A DNA stretch of 50,024 nt. It comes from Stenotrophomonas sp. 278. Its GTDB lineage: Bacteria > Pseudomonadota > Gammaproteobacteria > Xanthomonadales > Xanthomonadaceae. The DNA is taken from positions 1-50,024 of the forward strand of contig NZ_RHPP01000014.1 in assembly GCF_003935715.1 (NCBI RefSeq). Direction: 5' to 3'. Of the stretch, positions 11,131 to 19,446 are shown piece after piece. The position numbers and the translations under genes were made by a program. The notes under the pieces are model-generated. The model did no database searches. It was not told the origin of the DNA and saw only the letters and a list, made by a program, of their open reading frames with translations. How positions within the stretch are numbered: position 1 is the first letter of the stretch; every line of letters begins with the position of its first letter.

Positions 11131-11157
11131 AAAAACCCCGCCTCGGCGGGGTTTTTT
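11131..11157 (+). terminator. Intrinsic terminator after lpd
   Basis: AAAAACCCCGCC pairs with GGCGGGGTTTTTT around a short TCG-type loop, 22 bp after the lpd stop. The A-run and T-run flanks are symmetrical, so it could also act on leftward transcripts. Confidence 0.93.
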
Positions 11158-11170
11158 GTGGGTCATGCAC

Positions 11171-11220
11171 GTGCCGACCAACGGTCGGCACCTACCGGTA
11201 GCGCACGACCGTTGGTCGTG
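11171..11220. repeat. Pair of SMAG palindromes (CGACC/GGTCG subtype)
   Basis: Two GTAG-class palindromes lie head to head just after the lpd terminator. One is GTGCCGACC aac GGTCGGCAC ending in CTAC, the other is GTAG then GCACGACC gtt GGTCGTGC. Their stems differ, so they are different SMAG subtypes. Confidence 0.8.
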
Positions 11221-11228
11221 CGGCGCAA

Positions 11229-11441
11229 TCACACCATCGCGCGTCCGCCACCCAGCATCCGCGCCGGCAGCATGAACAAAGCGCGCAGGAACGCGAACAA
11301 CGCCGAGAACGTGATCCCGACCAGCCGGAACGGCAGGCTCAGCAGCCACACGAACGGCCAGGCCAGCAGGGCCAGTATCGCCAGCGGCCAGCACAGCACG
11401 AACAGCAGGCACCACACACCGAGCGCGAACAGGGTCTTCAT
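11229..11441 (-). CDS. Small hydrophobic membrane protein, unknown
   Basis: The 70-residue protein is almost entirely hydrophobic. The first 45 or so residues (FALGVWCLLFVLCWPLAI, then a second segment) can form two transmembrane helices, and the short C-terminal tail is basic (RALFMLPARMLGGGR). The ATG at 11441 has AAGGAG 8 nt upstream, which makes translation believable even though I do not recognise a family. It stands between the lpd terminator region and dnaB on the same strand as dnaB, but SMAG palindromes separate it from dnaB. Confidence 0.7.
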   Translation of the reverse strand: MKTLFALGVWCLLFVLCWPLAILALLAWPFVWLLSLPFRLVGITFSALFAFLRALFMLPARMLGGGRAMV

Positions 11442-11548
11442 GACGGGGGCTCCTTGCGCGGCGGCTTGCCGCGTGGGGATACCTTGGCTGTCGAACATGC
11501 CAGCGGCAATCGGTTTCCGACGAAACCCCGGATGCTCCGACGAAACCG

Positions 11549-11620
11549 GTAGCGCCGGCCGTTGGCCGGCCCTCATGAACCCATCCGGATGCGCGGGGGC
11601 CGGCCAACGGCCGGCGCTAC
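11549..11620. repeat. Inverted SMAG pair downstream of dnaB
   Basis: GTAG-GCCGGCC-gtt-GGCCGGC (11549-11572) faces its mirror copy (11599-11620, ending CTAC). The pair begins 20 bp past the dnaB stop codon, where no classical terminator is visible. Confidence 0.85.
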
Positions 11621-11639
11621 CGCCGTAACGCCTTCGACG

Positions 11640-13064
11640 TTACTCGAACGAACCCACCGAATCGTGCGACAGGTTGTCGAAACGGGTGTACTCGCCGAAG
11701 AACTTCAGCTTGCACGAGCCGGTCGGGCCGCCTCGGTGCTTGCCGATGATGATCTCGGCCAGGCCCTTGTCCGGCGAGTTTTCCTTGTTGTAGTAGTCGT
11801 CGCGGTAGATGAACACGATCATGTCCGCGTCCTGCTCGATTGCGCCCGATTCACGAAGGTCAGCCATCACCGGGCGCTTGTCGGTTCGCGTTTCCAGCGA
11901 GCGGTTCAGCTGCGACAGCGCAATGACCGGCACGTTCAGCTCTTTCGCAAGACCCTTCAACGAACGCGAAATTTCCGAGATTTCGGTCGCGCGGTTTTCG
12001 CTGTTGCCGGGCACGCTCATCAGCTGCAGGTAGTCGATCACGACCAGGCCCAGGTCGTGCTCGCGCTTGAGGCGGCGGCACTTGGAGCGCAGCACCTCCG
12101 GCGAAACGCCCGGGGTGTCGTCGATGAAGATCTTGGTTTCCTTCAGCATCCGGATCGCGCCGGTGACGCGGCTCCAGTCCTCGTCTTCCAGCTGACCGGT
12201 ACGCAGGCGCTGGGCGTTGATGCGGCCGTTGGAGGAAATCAGACGCATCGCCAGCTGCGACGCCGACATTTCCATCGAGAACACCGCCACGCCCTTCTTC
12301 GACTTGATTGCCGCGTATTCGGCGATGTTCAGCGCGAAGGTGGTCTTGCCCATGGCTGGGCGCGCAGCCAGGATGATCAGGTCGGTGGGCTGCAGGCCCG
12401 CGGTCATCGCGTCAAAATCGGCGTAGCCGGTCGGCAGACCGGTGATGTTGCCGCCGTTCTCGAAGCGGTTGCGCAGTTCTTCAAAGGCATCTTTCAGCGC
12501 GCCCGGCATGGCCACGAAATCGGTACGACCGCGTGCGCCCTGCTCGGCAATGGCGAACACCGACTTTTCCGCAGCCGACAACAGTTCGGAACTGTCGCGC
12601 CCTTCCGGCTGGAAACCGTCGTTGACGATGTCCGTACCCACCTGGATCAGCTGGCGCAGCACGGCCTTGTCGCGCACGATTTCCGCGTACGCGCCGATGT
12701 TGGCCGCCGATGGCGTGGTGCTGGCCAGTTCGATCAGGTACGCGCCGTCGCCGACCAGCTCCAGCTTGCCCTGCGATTCAAACCACTCGCCCAGGGTGAC
12801 CGCGTCGAACGGGCGGTCACGCTCGGACAGCTCGCGGATCGCCCGGTAGATCATCTGGTGGTCACGACGGTAGAAATCCGTCTCGTTGAGCTGGTCGTTG
12901 ACCCGGTCGTAGCTTTCCGGGGCCAGCATCAGCCCGCCCAGCACCGCCTGCTCGGCTTCGATCGAATGCGGCGGCACGCGCAGCTGATCGATGCGCGATT
13001 CGTCGCGCTCGAAACGGTCGCCGCGTTCTTTGCGGTCGTTACGGAAGCCGGAGCGGGCAGACAT
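11640..13064 (-). CDS. dnaB: Replicative DNA helicase DnaB
   Basis: The 474-residue protein is the hexameric 5'-3' helicase that unwinds DNA at the replication fork and interacts with primase and the clamp-loader. The N-terminal domain (VPPHSIEAEQAVLGGLML) is followed by the RecA-like motor with Walker A ARPAMGKTT (K240) and the DnaB motif LVVIDYLQLM. An early charged segment of about 25 residues (RKERGDRFERDE) precedes the conserved start. AGGA lies upstream of the ATG. It is a single-gene unit bounded by SMAG pairs. Confidence 0.97.
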   Translation of the reverse strand: MSARSGFRNDRKERGDRFERDESRIDQLRVPPHSIEAEQAVLGGLMLAPESYDRVNDQLNETDFYRRDHQMIYRAIRELSERDRPFDAVTLGEWFESQGKLELVGDGAYLIELASTTPSAANIGAYAEIVRDKAVLRQLIQVGTDIVNDGFQPEGRDSSELLSAAEKSVFAIAEQGARGRTDFVAMPGALKDAFEELRNRFENGGNITGLPTGYADFDAMTAGLQPTDLIILAARPAMGKTTFALNIAEYAAIKSKKGVAVFSMEMSASQLAMRLISSNGRINAQRLRTGQLEDEDWSRVTGAIRMLKETKIFIDDTPGVSPEVLRSKCRRLKREHDLGLVVIDYLQLMSVPGNSENRATEISEISRSLKGLAKELNVPVIALSQLNRSLETRTDKRPVMADLRESGAIEQDADMIVFIYRDDYYNKENSPDKGLAEIIIGKHRGGPTGSCKLKFFGEYTRFDNLSHDSVGSFE

Positions 13065-13173
13065 GTAGGACGGGGTTCCTGCGGCGTGGAGCGTGCTACA
13101 TGGTACCGCCTACGGCCCGGTACAACCCTGTGGATAAACCGTGGATGATCTGGGGGCAATCTGCGGCGACGGT

Positions 13174-13198
13174 GTCACGACCAACGGTCGTGACCTAC
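13174..13198. repeat. SMAG palindrome overlapping the chrR-like stop codon
   Basis: GTCACGACC aac GGTCGTGAC ends in CTAC. Read on the minus strand its GTAG begins the element, and its TAG (13195-13197) is the stop codon of the adjoining reductase gene. Confidence 0.85.
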
Positions 13199-13746
13199 CG
13201 GTGCGTGGCGATGAACGCCAGGAACTTGTCGGTGAATCCCTGCAGGAAGCCACGGGTGCTGTCGTTGCCGATCTCGCCGTCGGCGTCGATCAGGCCCTCC
13301 TTGAAGTGCAGGAACACCTCCGGCTGGCCCAGCACCGGCATGTCCAGGTAGGCGAGCACGTTGCGCAGATGCTGCTGGGCCAGCGCGGTGCCGATCACGC
13401 CGATCGAGGCCCCCACCACGGCGGCCGGCTTGCCGGCGAAGGCGCTGTCGCCGTACGGGCGCGACCCCAGGTCGATGGCGTTCTTCAGCACACCGGGGAT
13501 CGAGCGGTTGTATTCGGGGGTGACGAACAGGACCGCGTCGGCGCTGCGGATCTGGTCTTTCAGGCGCACGCCTTCGGCCGGGTAGTGCTTGTCGAAGTCC
13601 TGGTTGTACAGCGGCAGGTCACCGATCTGCACGTAGTCGAAGCTGGCCTTGCTGCCGGCGAGTTTCTCCAGCGCGTGGGCCAGGGCGAGATTGTGCGAGC
13701 CGGTGCGCAGGCTGCCGACGAGGACGGCGATCTTGGGGGTGGCCAT
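13195..13746 (-). CDS. NADPH-dependent FMN reductase, ChrR/YieF type
   Basis: The 183-residue flavodoxin-like reductase belongs to the family of E. coli YieF/ChrR, which reduces quinones and, incidentally, chromate. The FMN phosphate loop is GSLRTGSHN at residues 11-19, followed by the conserved TPEYNRSIPGVLKNAIDLGSR block that binds flavin and forms the dimer. AGGAG is placed ahead of the ATG. The stop codon TAG is supplied by the SMAG palindrome at its 3' end. Assignment to the family is firm; the physiological substrate, likely quinones under oxidative stress, is inferred. Confidence 0.88.
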   Translation of the reverse strand: MATPKIAVLVGSLRTGSHNLALAHALEKLAGSKASFDYVQIGDLPLYNQDFDKHYPAEGVRLKDQIRSADAVLFVTPEYNRSIPGVLKNAIDLGSRPYGDSAFAGKPAAVVGASIGVIGTALAQQHLRNVLAYLDMPVLGQPEVFLHFKEGLIDADGEIGNDSTRGFLQGFTDKFLAFIATHR

Positions 13747-13775
13747 GGGGGGCTCCTGTCGAGGGAATCCCCAGC

Positions 13776-13845
13776 GTAGAGCCCCGCCCTGCGTGGCTGC
13801 GTGAACGTGTCAGGCACCCCGAAGCCACGCAGGGCGTGGCTCTAC
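13776..13845. repeat. SMAG pair (GCCACGC subtype) at the asnB 3' end
   Basis: A degenerate GTAG unit (from 13776) faces a good one, AGCCACGC agg GCGTGGCT ending in CTAC (13823-13845). The TAG of the second element, read on the minus strand, is the asnB stop codon. Confidence 0.8.
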
Positions 13846-15779
13846 GCAACCTCGGCCCTCGCATGCTTCCAGTGCGCCTGCCAGGCCTGGAACATCAGCA
13901 CATTCCACAGATGCGTGTGCCATTTGCGCTCGCCCTGCTGGAATTTCTGCCACAACGGGGCCACCGCGTTCACCTGGAAGACGCCCTCGCCCGCCAACCG
14001 CGACGGATCCAGCAGATCATCGGCCCAGCCGCGCAGGTCGCCCTTCAACCACGCACTCACCGGCGCGCCAAAGCCGCGCTTGGGTCGATGCACCATGTCG
14101 TGTGGCACGTAACGGCCCAGCACCCGCTTCAGCAGGTACTTGCTGACCCCATCGCGCTGCTTGAGATGCAACGGCAGCGACCAGGCGAATTCGGCCACCC
14201 GCCAGTCCAGCAGCGGCGCACGCGCTTCCAGGCTGACCGCCATGCTGGTGCGGTCGACCTTGCACAGCAGGTCATCGGGCAGATAGGTGCTGAAATCGGC
14301 CAGCATCATCGCGTCGGCCGGCGAGCCGGCCCCGTGCAGCGGGTCGGCCAGGTCATAGAAGCTGCCTGCCCCCTTGGCCCCGATCACCGCGGCAACCGGG
14401 TCGCGCCAGCGCGAAATGCGGTTGCGGTACACATCACCGATGCCGCGCGCGCCGGTTTCGGCCAGCAATGCGGCCAGACCACCGGTACGCGAGGCTTCCC
14501 CCTGGGTGTGCGCATGCGCCGCCATCCAGCGCCGCAGCGGGGCGGGCACGCGGCCGAGCAGGTTCCAGTTGCGCAGGGCGCGCTGGTAACGACTGTAGCC
14601 GAAGAACAACTCATCGCCGCCATCACCCGACAGCGCCACCGTCACCGAGCCGCGCGCCAGCTTCGCTACCAGCGCGGTCGGCACCTGCGAGGCGTCGGCA
14701 AACGGCTCGTCGAAAATCGAAGGCAGCTGCGGCACCACTGCCAGCGCATCCGCGCCGCGGACATACAGTTCGGTGTGGTCGGTGCCGAGGTGTCCGGCCA
14801 GTGCCTTCGCCAGCGGCGCTTCGTCGTGGTCGGAGCCCTCAAAACCAATGCTGAAGCTGTGGATCGGCGTGGACGACTGCGCCTGCATCAGCGAGGCCAC
14901 CACCGAGGAATCCGTGCCGCCGGACAGGAACACGCCCACCGGCACGTCGGCCACCATCCGCAGCGCCACTGCATCGCGCAGCAGGCCGTCGAGCTGGAAT
15001 TCGGCATCGTCGTCGCTGCCGGCAAACGGCGCGGCCAAGGCATGCTGCATGCGCTCGCGCGCGTTCCAGAACGGCACCTGCTGCTGATCCGGTCGATGCG
15101 CATGCGCGCCGGCCGCCACCGCGGTCGCATCCAGGCGCAGCACCCGTCCCGGCATCAGTTTGAAACAGCGCTCATGGATGCAGTGCGGGGCCGGGATGTA
15201 GTCCAGTCGCATCAGCAGGGTCAGCGCGTCACGGTCGACGTCGTTGTCGAACTGCGGGTGCTGCCACAGCGCCTTCAGTTCCGAACCGAACACCAGGGTG
15301 TCGCCGGCCCAGCCGTAATACAGCGGCTTCTTGCCGACCCGGTCACGCGCCAGCCACAGGCACTGCTCAGCGCGGTCCCACAAGGCAATGGCGAACATGC
15401 CGTTGGCGCGCTGCAGAGTTTCGTCCACGCCCCAGGCCACGAAGGCGGCCAGCAGCACCTCGGTGTCCGAATGACCGCGGAAGCTGTGGCCGAGCGCTTC
15501 CAGTTCGGCGCGCAGCGCGGCGAAGTTGTACACCTCGCCGTTGTAGGCCAGCACATATCGGCCGTCCACCGACGCCATCGGCTGATGGCCAAGCGGCGAC
15601 AGATCCAGGATGCTCAGCCGGCGATGCGCCAGGGCGATGCCGGCAGCGGCATCGGCCCAGACGCCGCGATCATCCGGCCCACGGTGCAGGAGGGCGTCGC
15701 CCATCTGCCCCGCCCCGTGTTCAAGTGCGGCCTGTTCCGTTACCGGAGCCGCCAACAGCATGCCTGCCAATCCACACAT
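13842..15779 (-). CDS. asnB: Glutamine-hydrolysing asparagine synthase AsnB-type
   Basis: The 645-residue enzyme is predicted to transfer glutamine-derived ammonia to an acyl-adenylate, classically aspartate. The N-terminal nucleophile is Cys2 (MCGLAGML), with the glutaminase motifs LLHRGPDDRGVW and YNGEVYNF. The PP-loop ATP pyrophosphatase motif SGGTDSS is at about residues 286-292, and FGYSRYQRAL follows. It is longer than E. coli AsnB (554), as in the branch found in polysaccharide and secondary-metabolite clusters. It starts 3 nt after the stop of a fused E1 dehydrogenase, so the two are one operon. Because of that partner, its acceptor may not be free aspartate (inference). Confidence 0.9.
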   Translation of the reverse strand: MCGLAGMLLAAPVTEQAALEHGAGQMGDALLHRGPDDRGVWADAAAGIALAHRRLSILDLSPLGHQPMASVDGRYVLAYNGEVYNFAALRAELEALGHSFRGHSDTEVLLAAFVAWGVDETLQRANGMFAIALWDRAEQCLWLARDRVGKKPLYYGWAGDTLVFGSELKALWQHPQFDNDVDRDALTLLMRLDYIPAPHCIHERCFKLMPGRVLRLDATAVAAGAHAHRPDQQQVPFWNARERMQHALAAPFAGSDDDAEFQLDGLLRDAVALRMVADVPVGVFLSGGTDSSVVASLMQAQSSTPIHSFSIGFEGSDHDEAPLAKALAGHLGTDHTELYVRGADALAVVPQLPSIFDEPFADASQVPTALVAKLARGSVTVALSGDGGDELFFGYSRYQRALRNWNLLGRVPAPLRRWMAAHAHTQGEASRTGGLAALLAETGARGIGDVYRNRISRWRDPVAAVIGAKGAGSFYDLADPLHGAGSPADAMMLADFSTYLPDDLLCKVDRTSMAVSLEARAPLLDWRVAEFAWSLPLHLKQRDGVSKYLLKRVLGRYVPHDMVHRPKRGFGAPVSAWLKGDLRGWADDLLDPSRLAGEGVFQVNAVAPLWQKFQQGERKWHTHLWNVLMFQAWQAHWKHARAEVA

Positions 15780-15782
15780 CAG

Positions 15783-18062
15783 TCAGTGTTCCTGCGCCAA
15801 CACCCGCGCGGCGCTTACCAGTGCATTGTCGCTTGGAAGCACGCACATTGCTGCCCCTGCCAGCGGAGTATAGGTGTCGGCCCCGCTGACCCGCTGCATC
15901 GGCAGGTGCCCCAATCCGGCCTCGACCAGCGCGGTCATCACGCCCTCGCCTACCCCCGCGCTGTGCCGGCCCTCGTCGACCACCAGCACCCGCTGCGCGT
16001 CGGCGGCCTGTGCGGCGATGAAGCCGGTGTTGAGCGGCACCAGCCAGCGCAGGTCCACCACCCGCACCTGCCAGCCGAGTTCCTCTCCAATGCGTGCAGC
16101 GGCGCGCAGGCTCATCGGCACCCCGTTGCCGTAGGTGAAGATCACCAGGTCACTGGCCCCGGGCTGGTACACCCGGCCCTCGCCCAGCACCAGCGCCTGG
16201 TCCGGAGCGGGGTACGGAAACAGCCATTGGCCATCGCCCGGCTCATGCAGGTCCTTGATCATGTACAGCGCAATGGGTTCCAGAAACACCGCGACGCGAC
16301 CATCCACCTGGGCCAGCGCGGCCAGGGTGCGCAGCATCATCGCCGCATCATCGCCACGGGAAGGACAGCCGACCACCAGCCCCGGAATGTCACGCAGCGC
16401 GGCAATCGAATTGTCGTTATGGAAGTGGCCGCCAAAGCCCTTCTGGTACCCCAGCCCGGCAATGCGCACCAGCATCGGGTTGCGGTATTGATTGTTGGAG
16501 AAGAACTGCAGCGAACAGGCCTCACCGCGCAGCTGGTCGGCGGCGTTGTGCAGGTAGGCCAGGTACTGGATCTCCGGAACCGGCAACATGCCCAGGTTGG
16601 CCAGCCCCTGTGCCATGCCCAATATCATCGTTTCATCCAGCAGCGTGTTGAACACCCGGCGCGGCCCGAAGGCCTTCAGCAAGCCCTTGCTGACCGTGTA
16701 CACGCCGCCTTTCTGTGCCACGTCCTCGCCGAACAGCAGCGCCGCGGGATACTTGCACAGCAGGTCATGCAGGGCCTGGTTGATCTGCACGGCCAGGTGT
16801 CGTGGCGGCTGCAGTTCCGGCAGCTGCGCCGCACCGCCGAAGGCCAGCTCGCGCTCTTCGGCTGCTGCCGGCCGGGTTGCTTCGGCATGCACGGCGGCCG
16901 GTGTGTAGGGAGCCAGCGGCGCGACAATCTCCTCCAGCGTTTCCAGCTTGGGCCGTGCACCGGCCGCTTCGGCGGCGGCAAAACAGCGCGCGCGGATCGC
17001 TTCGTAGCGCTCCAGCACCTGGTCGGCGCTGAGCCACCCTGACTGCAGCGCGATCTGCGCCGAGCGCAACAGCGGATCGGCGGCTTCAGCTGCGCACAAC
17101 TCGCTCAGCGGACGCCATTCGATCTCGAAATCGGTGCCGGCATGGCCCATCAGGCGCGTGGTGCGCAGGTGCAGGAAGGTCGGCCGCCGGGTGTAGCGAC
17201 AGTGCTCCAGCGCGCGTTCCACCTGGCCGTGGCCCTCGGCCAGGTCCAGGCCGTCGGCATGGAAATAGTCCAGGCCCGGGCGGTGGCGGAAGCTGTCGGC
17301 GATCCAGCCGGTCGGGGTCTTCACCGAAATGCCGATGCCGTTGTCCTCACAGACGAACAGGATCGGCGCGGGCAGGCGCTGGTAGGCCGCCCAGGCGGCG
17401 GTGTTGAAGGCGGTCTGCGCGGTGGCATGGTTGGCCGACGCATCACCGAAGGAGCAGATCACCACGCTGTCTTCGGGGATGGGTAATGCATGCCCGATAC
17501 GTCGGGCGCTCTCGATCGCCAACGCGGTGCCCAGCGCCTTGGGCAGATGCGAGGCAATGGTCGAGGTCTGCGGCAACACCCATAGCGGCTTGCTGCCCCA
17601 CACCTTGTGGCGGCCACCGCTGGCCGGATCGTCGCGGCTGGCAGCGAATGAGAGTGCGGCGTCCATGACCGGGTCCATGCCCGGCAGCTGGCGGAAGCGT
17701 TCGGCCATGAACGCCCCCGAGCGATAGTGCAGGAACGCCGGGTCGGTGTGACGGGCCAGCCGCGCAACCAGTGCGTTGCCCTCATGGCCGGATGACCCGA
17801 TGGTGTAGAAGACCTTGTTCTGCACGCGCAGCACGCGCGCCATCAGGTCCAGATGGCGGCTGATGAGCTGGGATTCGAACAAGGCATCGAAGCCGGCTGC
17901 ATCCAGTGAACTGCCCGGCAGGATCGGTGCGTCCGATGCCGGGCGCGCAGTCGGCTGTCCCTGCCAGTGGCGGACGAACTCGATGAAATTGGTGTCGCAG
18001 ATTTCAGCGCGGTTGAGGCCCTTCATGCGGGCCGGAATCGGATCGGGAACCACGGCAAACAT
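15783..18062 (-). CDS. Fused 2-oxo acid dehydrogenase E1 alpha-beta, substrate unknown
   Basis: The 759-residue protein joins both subunits of an E1 thiamine-diphosphate dehydrogenase in one chain. The alpha half (about 1-400) has the TPP motif SFGDASANHAT ending in CEDNGIGIS. The beta half (from about 440) has LLFGEDVAQKGGVYTVSKGL, the conserved glutamate in LLDETMILG, and the histidine in GGHFHNDNS. Closest in pattern are branched-chain 2-oxoisovalerate dehydrogenases. Classical GDG is GDA here. GGAGGG precedes the ATG. No E2 or E3 gene adjoins it; it is followed after 3 nt by asnB. It might borrow the E2/E3 of another complex or act as a free TPP enzyme (inference). Confidence 0.85.
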   Translation of the reverse strand: MFAVVPDPIPARMKGLNRAEICDTNFIEFVRHWQGQPTARPASDAPILPGSSLDAAGFDALFESQLISRHLDLMARVLRVQNKVFYTIGSSGHEGNALVARLARHTDPAFLHYRSGAFMAERFRQLPGMDPVMDAALSFAASRDDPASGGRHKVWGSKPLWVLPQTSTIASHLPKALGTALAIESARRIGHALPIPEDSVVICSFGDASANHATAQTAFNTAAWAAYQRLPAPILFVCEDNGIGISVKTPTGWIADSFRHRPGLDYFHADGLDLAEGHGQVERALEHCRYTRRPTFLHLRTTRLMGHAGTDFEIEWRPLSELCAAEAADPLLRSAQIALQSGWLSADQVLERYEAIRARCFAAAEAAGARPKLETLEEIVAPLAPYTPAAVHAEATRPAAAEERELAFGGAAQLPELQPPRHLAVQINQALHDLLCKYPAALLFGEDVAQKGGVYTVSKGLLKAFGPRRVFNTLLDETMILGMAQGLANLGMLPVPEIQYLAYLHNAADQLRGEACSLQFFSNNQYRNPMLVRIAGLGYQKGFGGHFHNDNSIAALRDIPGLVVGCPSRGDDAAMMLRTLAALAQVDGRVAVFLEPIALYMIKDLHEPGDGQWLFPYPAPDQALVLGEGRVYQPGASDLVIFTYGNGVPMSLRAAARIGEELGWQVRVVDLRWLVPLNTGFIAAQAADAQRVLVVDEGRHSAGVGEGVMTALVEAGLGHLPMQRVSGADTYTPLAGAAMCVLPSDNALVSAARVLAQEH

Positions 18063-18152
18063 CCATCACCCTCCGTGACGTGTTGCGGACGCAGACGACC
18101 TTTGGCCGCATCAGGCCATACGCGCTTCGGGTTTGCCAAGAGCAGGCGCAAC

Positions 18153-18187
18153 AAAAAAGGCCGGGGACTTTCGCCCCCGGCCTTTTT
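18153..18187 (-). terminator. Bidirectional-looking terminator
   Basis: A perfect stem GGCCGGGG/CCCCGGCC around ACTTTCGC-type loop sequence is flanked by AAAAAA and TTTTT. It lies 58 bp past the stop of the minus-strand glycine-zipper gene and upstream of the E1 gene, so it insulates the E1-asnB operon. Confidence 0.9.
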
Positions 18188-18216
18188 CGGTTCGATCATT
18201 GATACGTGTCTGCCGT

Positions 18217-18240
18217 GTAGTGCCGGGCCATGCCCGGCAA
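18217..18240 (+). repeat. SMAG palindrome (TGCCGGGC subtype)
   Basis: GTAG is followed by TGCCGGGC cat GCCCGGCA. It sits between the glycine-zipper stop codon and the terminator. Confidence 0.75.
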
Positions 18241-18244
18241 CCCG

Positions 18245-19060
18245 TCACTGCGTGACGGACGCGGTCTGGGTGACCAGCTGGCCATCCACCACCGGCAGGC
18301 GGTCGCTGGCCGGCTTGTTGTCCATCTTGACGGTCTTTTCGACGCCGTCGTAACGGTAGGTCACGTTGTAACCGGTGACCGCATCGGTGGTGCCCATGGC
18401 AATGCGGTTACCCGGCTTGCTGGCCATGCGCATGGTGCCGGTGGTGCCGTCCTCGTTGCGGTAGGTGACGTTGTAGCCGGTCACGCGGGTCGACTCGGAG
18501 GTGGCGGTTTCGGTGTGGCACTGGCGCTCGGTGCGGTTGACCACGCGGCCACCGACGTGGCGCTTGTCCACCTGGTTGCCGATCAGACCACCGGCCACGG
18601 CACCAGCCGCGGTGGCAGCCTTCTTGCCGTTGCCGCCGCCGACCTGGTTACCCAGCAGGCCGCCGATGACCGCGCCGGCCACGGTGCCGCCGACATTGCC
18701 GTCGCGCTCGGGCAGGCGTTCCTGCACCACCACGTCCTGGCAGACCTCATGCGGGGTCTGGGTCGTGGAGGTTTCGCGCACCGGCTCGGTGCCGATCACG
18801 GTGGCGTAGGCTTTTTCCTTTTTGGTCAGCGGATCGACCTTGACCACGTCGGCGTATTCCAGCCCGCGCGGCGCATCCACCGGCACAGCATCAGAAGCGG
18901 TACCGTCGTTGGCCAGCGGCGTGGTGTCCAGGGTCGGTCGGGTCTGCGAGGCGGTCACCGCATCAGCGGAATCACCGCTTTTCATGAAGGCCGCAGTGGC
19001 GATACCGCCCACCAGCAGCGCACCGGCAGCGACCAGAGCAGTAGTAGTTGTGCTTTTCAT
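18245..19060 (-). CDS. Glycine-zipper 2TM domain envelope protein
   Basis: The 271-residue protein begins with a hydrophobic export or anchor segment (TTALVAAGALLVGGIATAAF). In the middle is a glycine-zipper membrane domain, GGTVAGAVIGGLLGNQVGGG and AGAVAGGLIGNQV, as in 17-kDa surface antigen and SlyB-like proteins. The C-terminal third carries two near copies of VTGYNVTYR about 40 residues apart, each followed by an acidic-basic stretch, which suggests a duplicated beta unit. There is no lipobox cysteine. The ATG at 19060 with AGGGAG upstream is chosen over an upstream ATG at 19135. It is probably an inner- or outer-membrane structural protein; its precise role is unknown. Confidence 0.8.
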   Translation of the reverse strand: MKSTTTTALVAAGALLVGGIATAAFMKSGDSADAVTASQTRPTLDTTPLANDGTASDAVPVDAPRGLEYADVVKVDPLTKKEKAYATVIGTEPVRETSTTQTPHEVCQDVVVQERLPERDGNVGGTVAGAVIGGLLGNQVGGGNGKKAATAAGAVAGGLIGNQVDKRHVGGRVVNRTERQCHTETATSESTRVTGYNVTYRNEDGTTGTMRMASKPGNRIAMGTTDAVTGYNVTYRYDGVEKTVKMDNKPASDRLPVVDGQLVTQTASVTQ

Positions 19061-19221
19061 TTCCGACTCCCTGCGGACGATCCGCAACGTTCTTGGCGAG
19101 GATTCCAGCATGCAACACCTGAACGGAATCTCCACATGACGCTTACAGCCCTATCACCCATTCAGGTTCTGTCGTTCCTTGGCCCATGATAGCGTTTACA
19201 GCATTCCTGGAGGACACCGTG

Positions 19222-19446
19222 ATGGCCAATCCGCTGCTGCTGCCGATCGTCAACTGGGCGCGTCGGCTGCGCTACCCCACCCTGTTCAAGATCACCGCCG
19301 CGCTGTTCGCGCTGACGTTGTTCATTCCCGATCCGGTGCCCTTCGTGGACGAGATCCTGTTCGCGCTGGGCACCCTGCTGCTGGCCAACTGGAAGCGGCG
19401 CAGCGACGACCTGCCGCCCACCCTGCCGACGCCGCCCCGCGCGTGA
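19222..19446 (+). CDS. Small membrane protein, DUF6116-like
   Basis: The 74-residue protein has one clear hydrophobic hairpin: FKITAALFALTLFIPDPVPF is followed by EILFALGTLLLANW. The basic flanks and proline-rich tail suggest two short membrane segments with cytosolic ends. It resembles small xanthomonad proteins that I recall as DUF6116. GGAGG lies 10 nt before the ATG. Its TGA stop overlaps the GTG start of tatD (GTGA), so translation of the two is coupled. Function unknown. Confidence 0.75.
   Translation: MANPLLLPIVNWARRLRYPTLFKITAALFALTLFIPDPVPFVDEILFALGTLLLANWKRRSDDLPPTLPTPPRA

Noticed and set aside
13836-17042. 1068-residue plus-strand frame across asnB and E1
   Set aside because: It is antisense to two genes with clear catalytic motifs and is rich in His, Arg and Gln as expected of a shadow frame.
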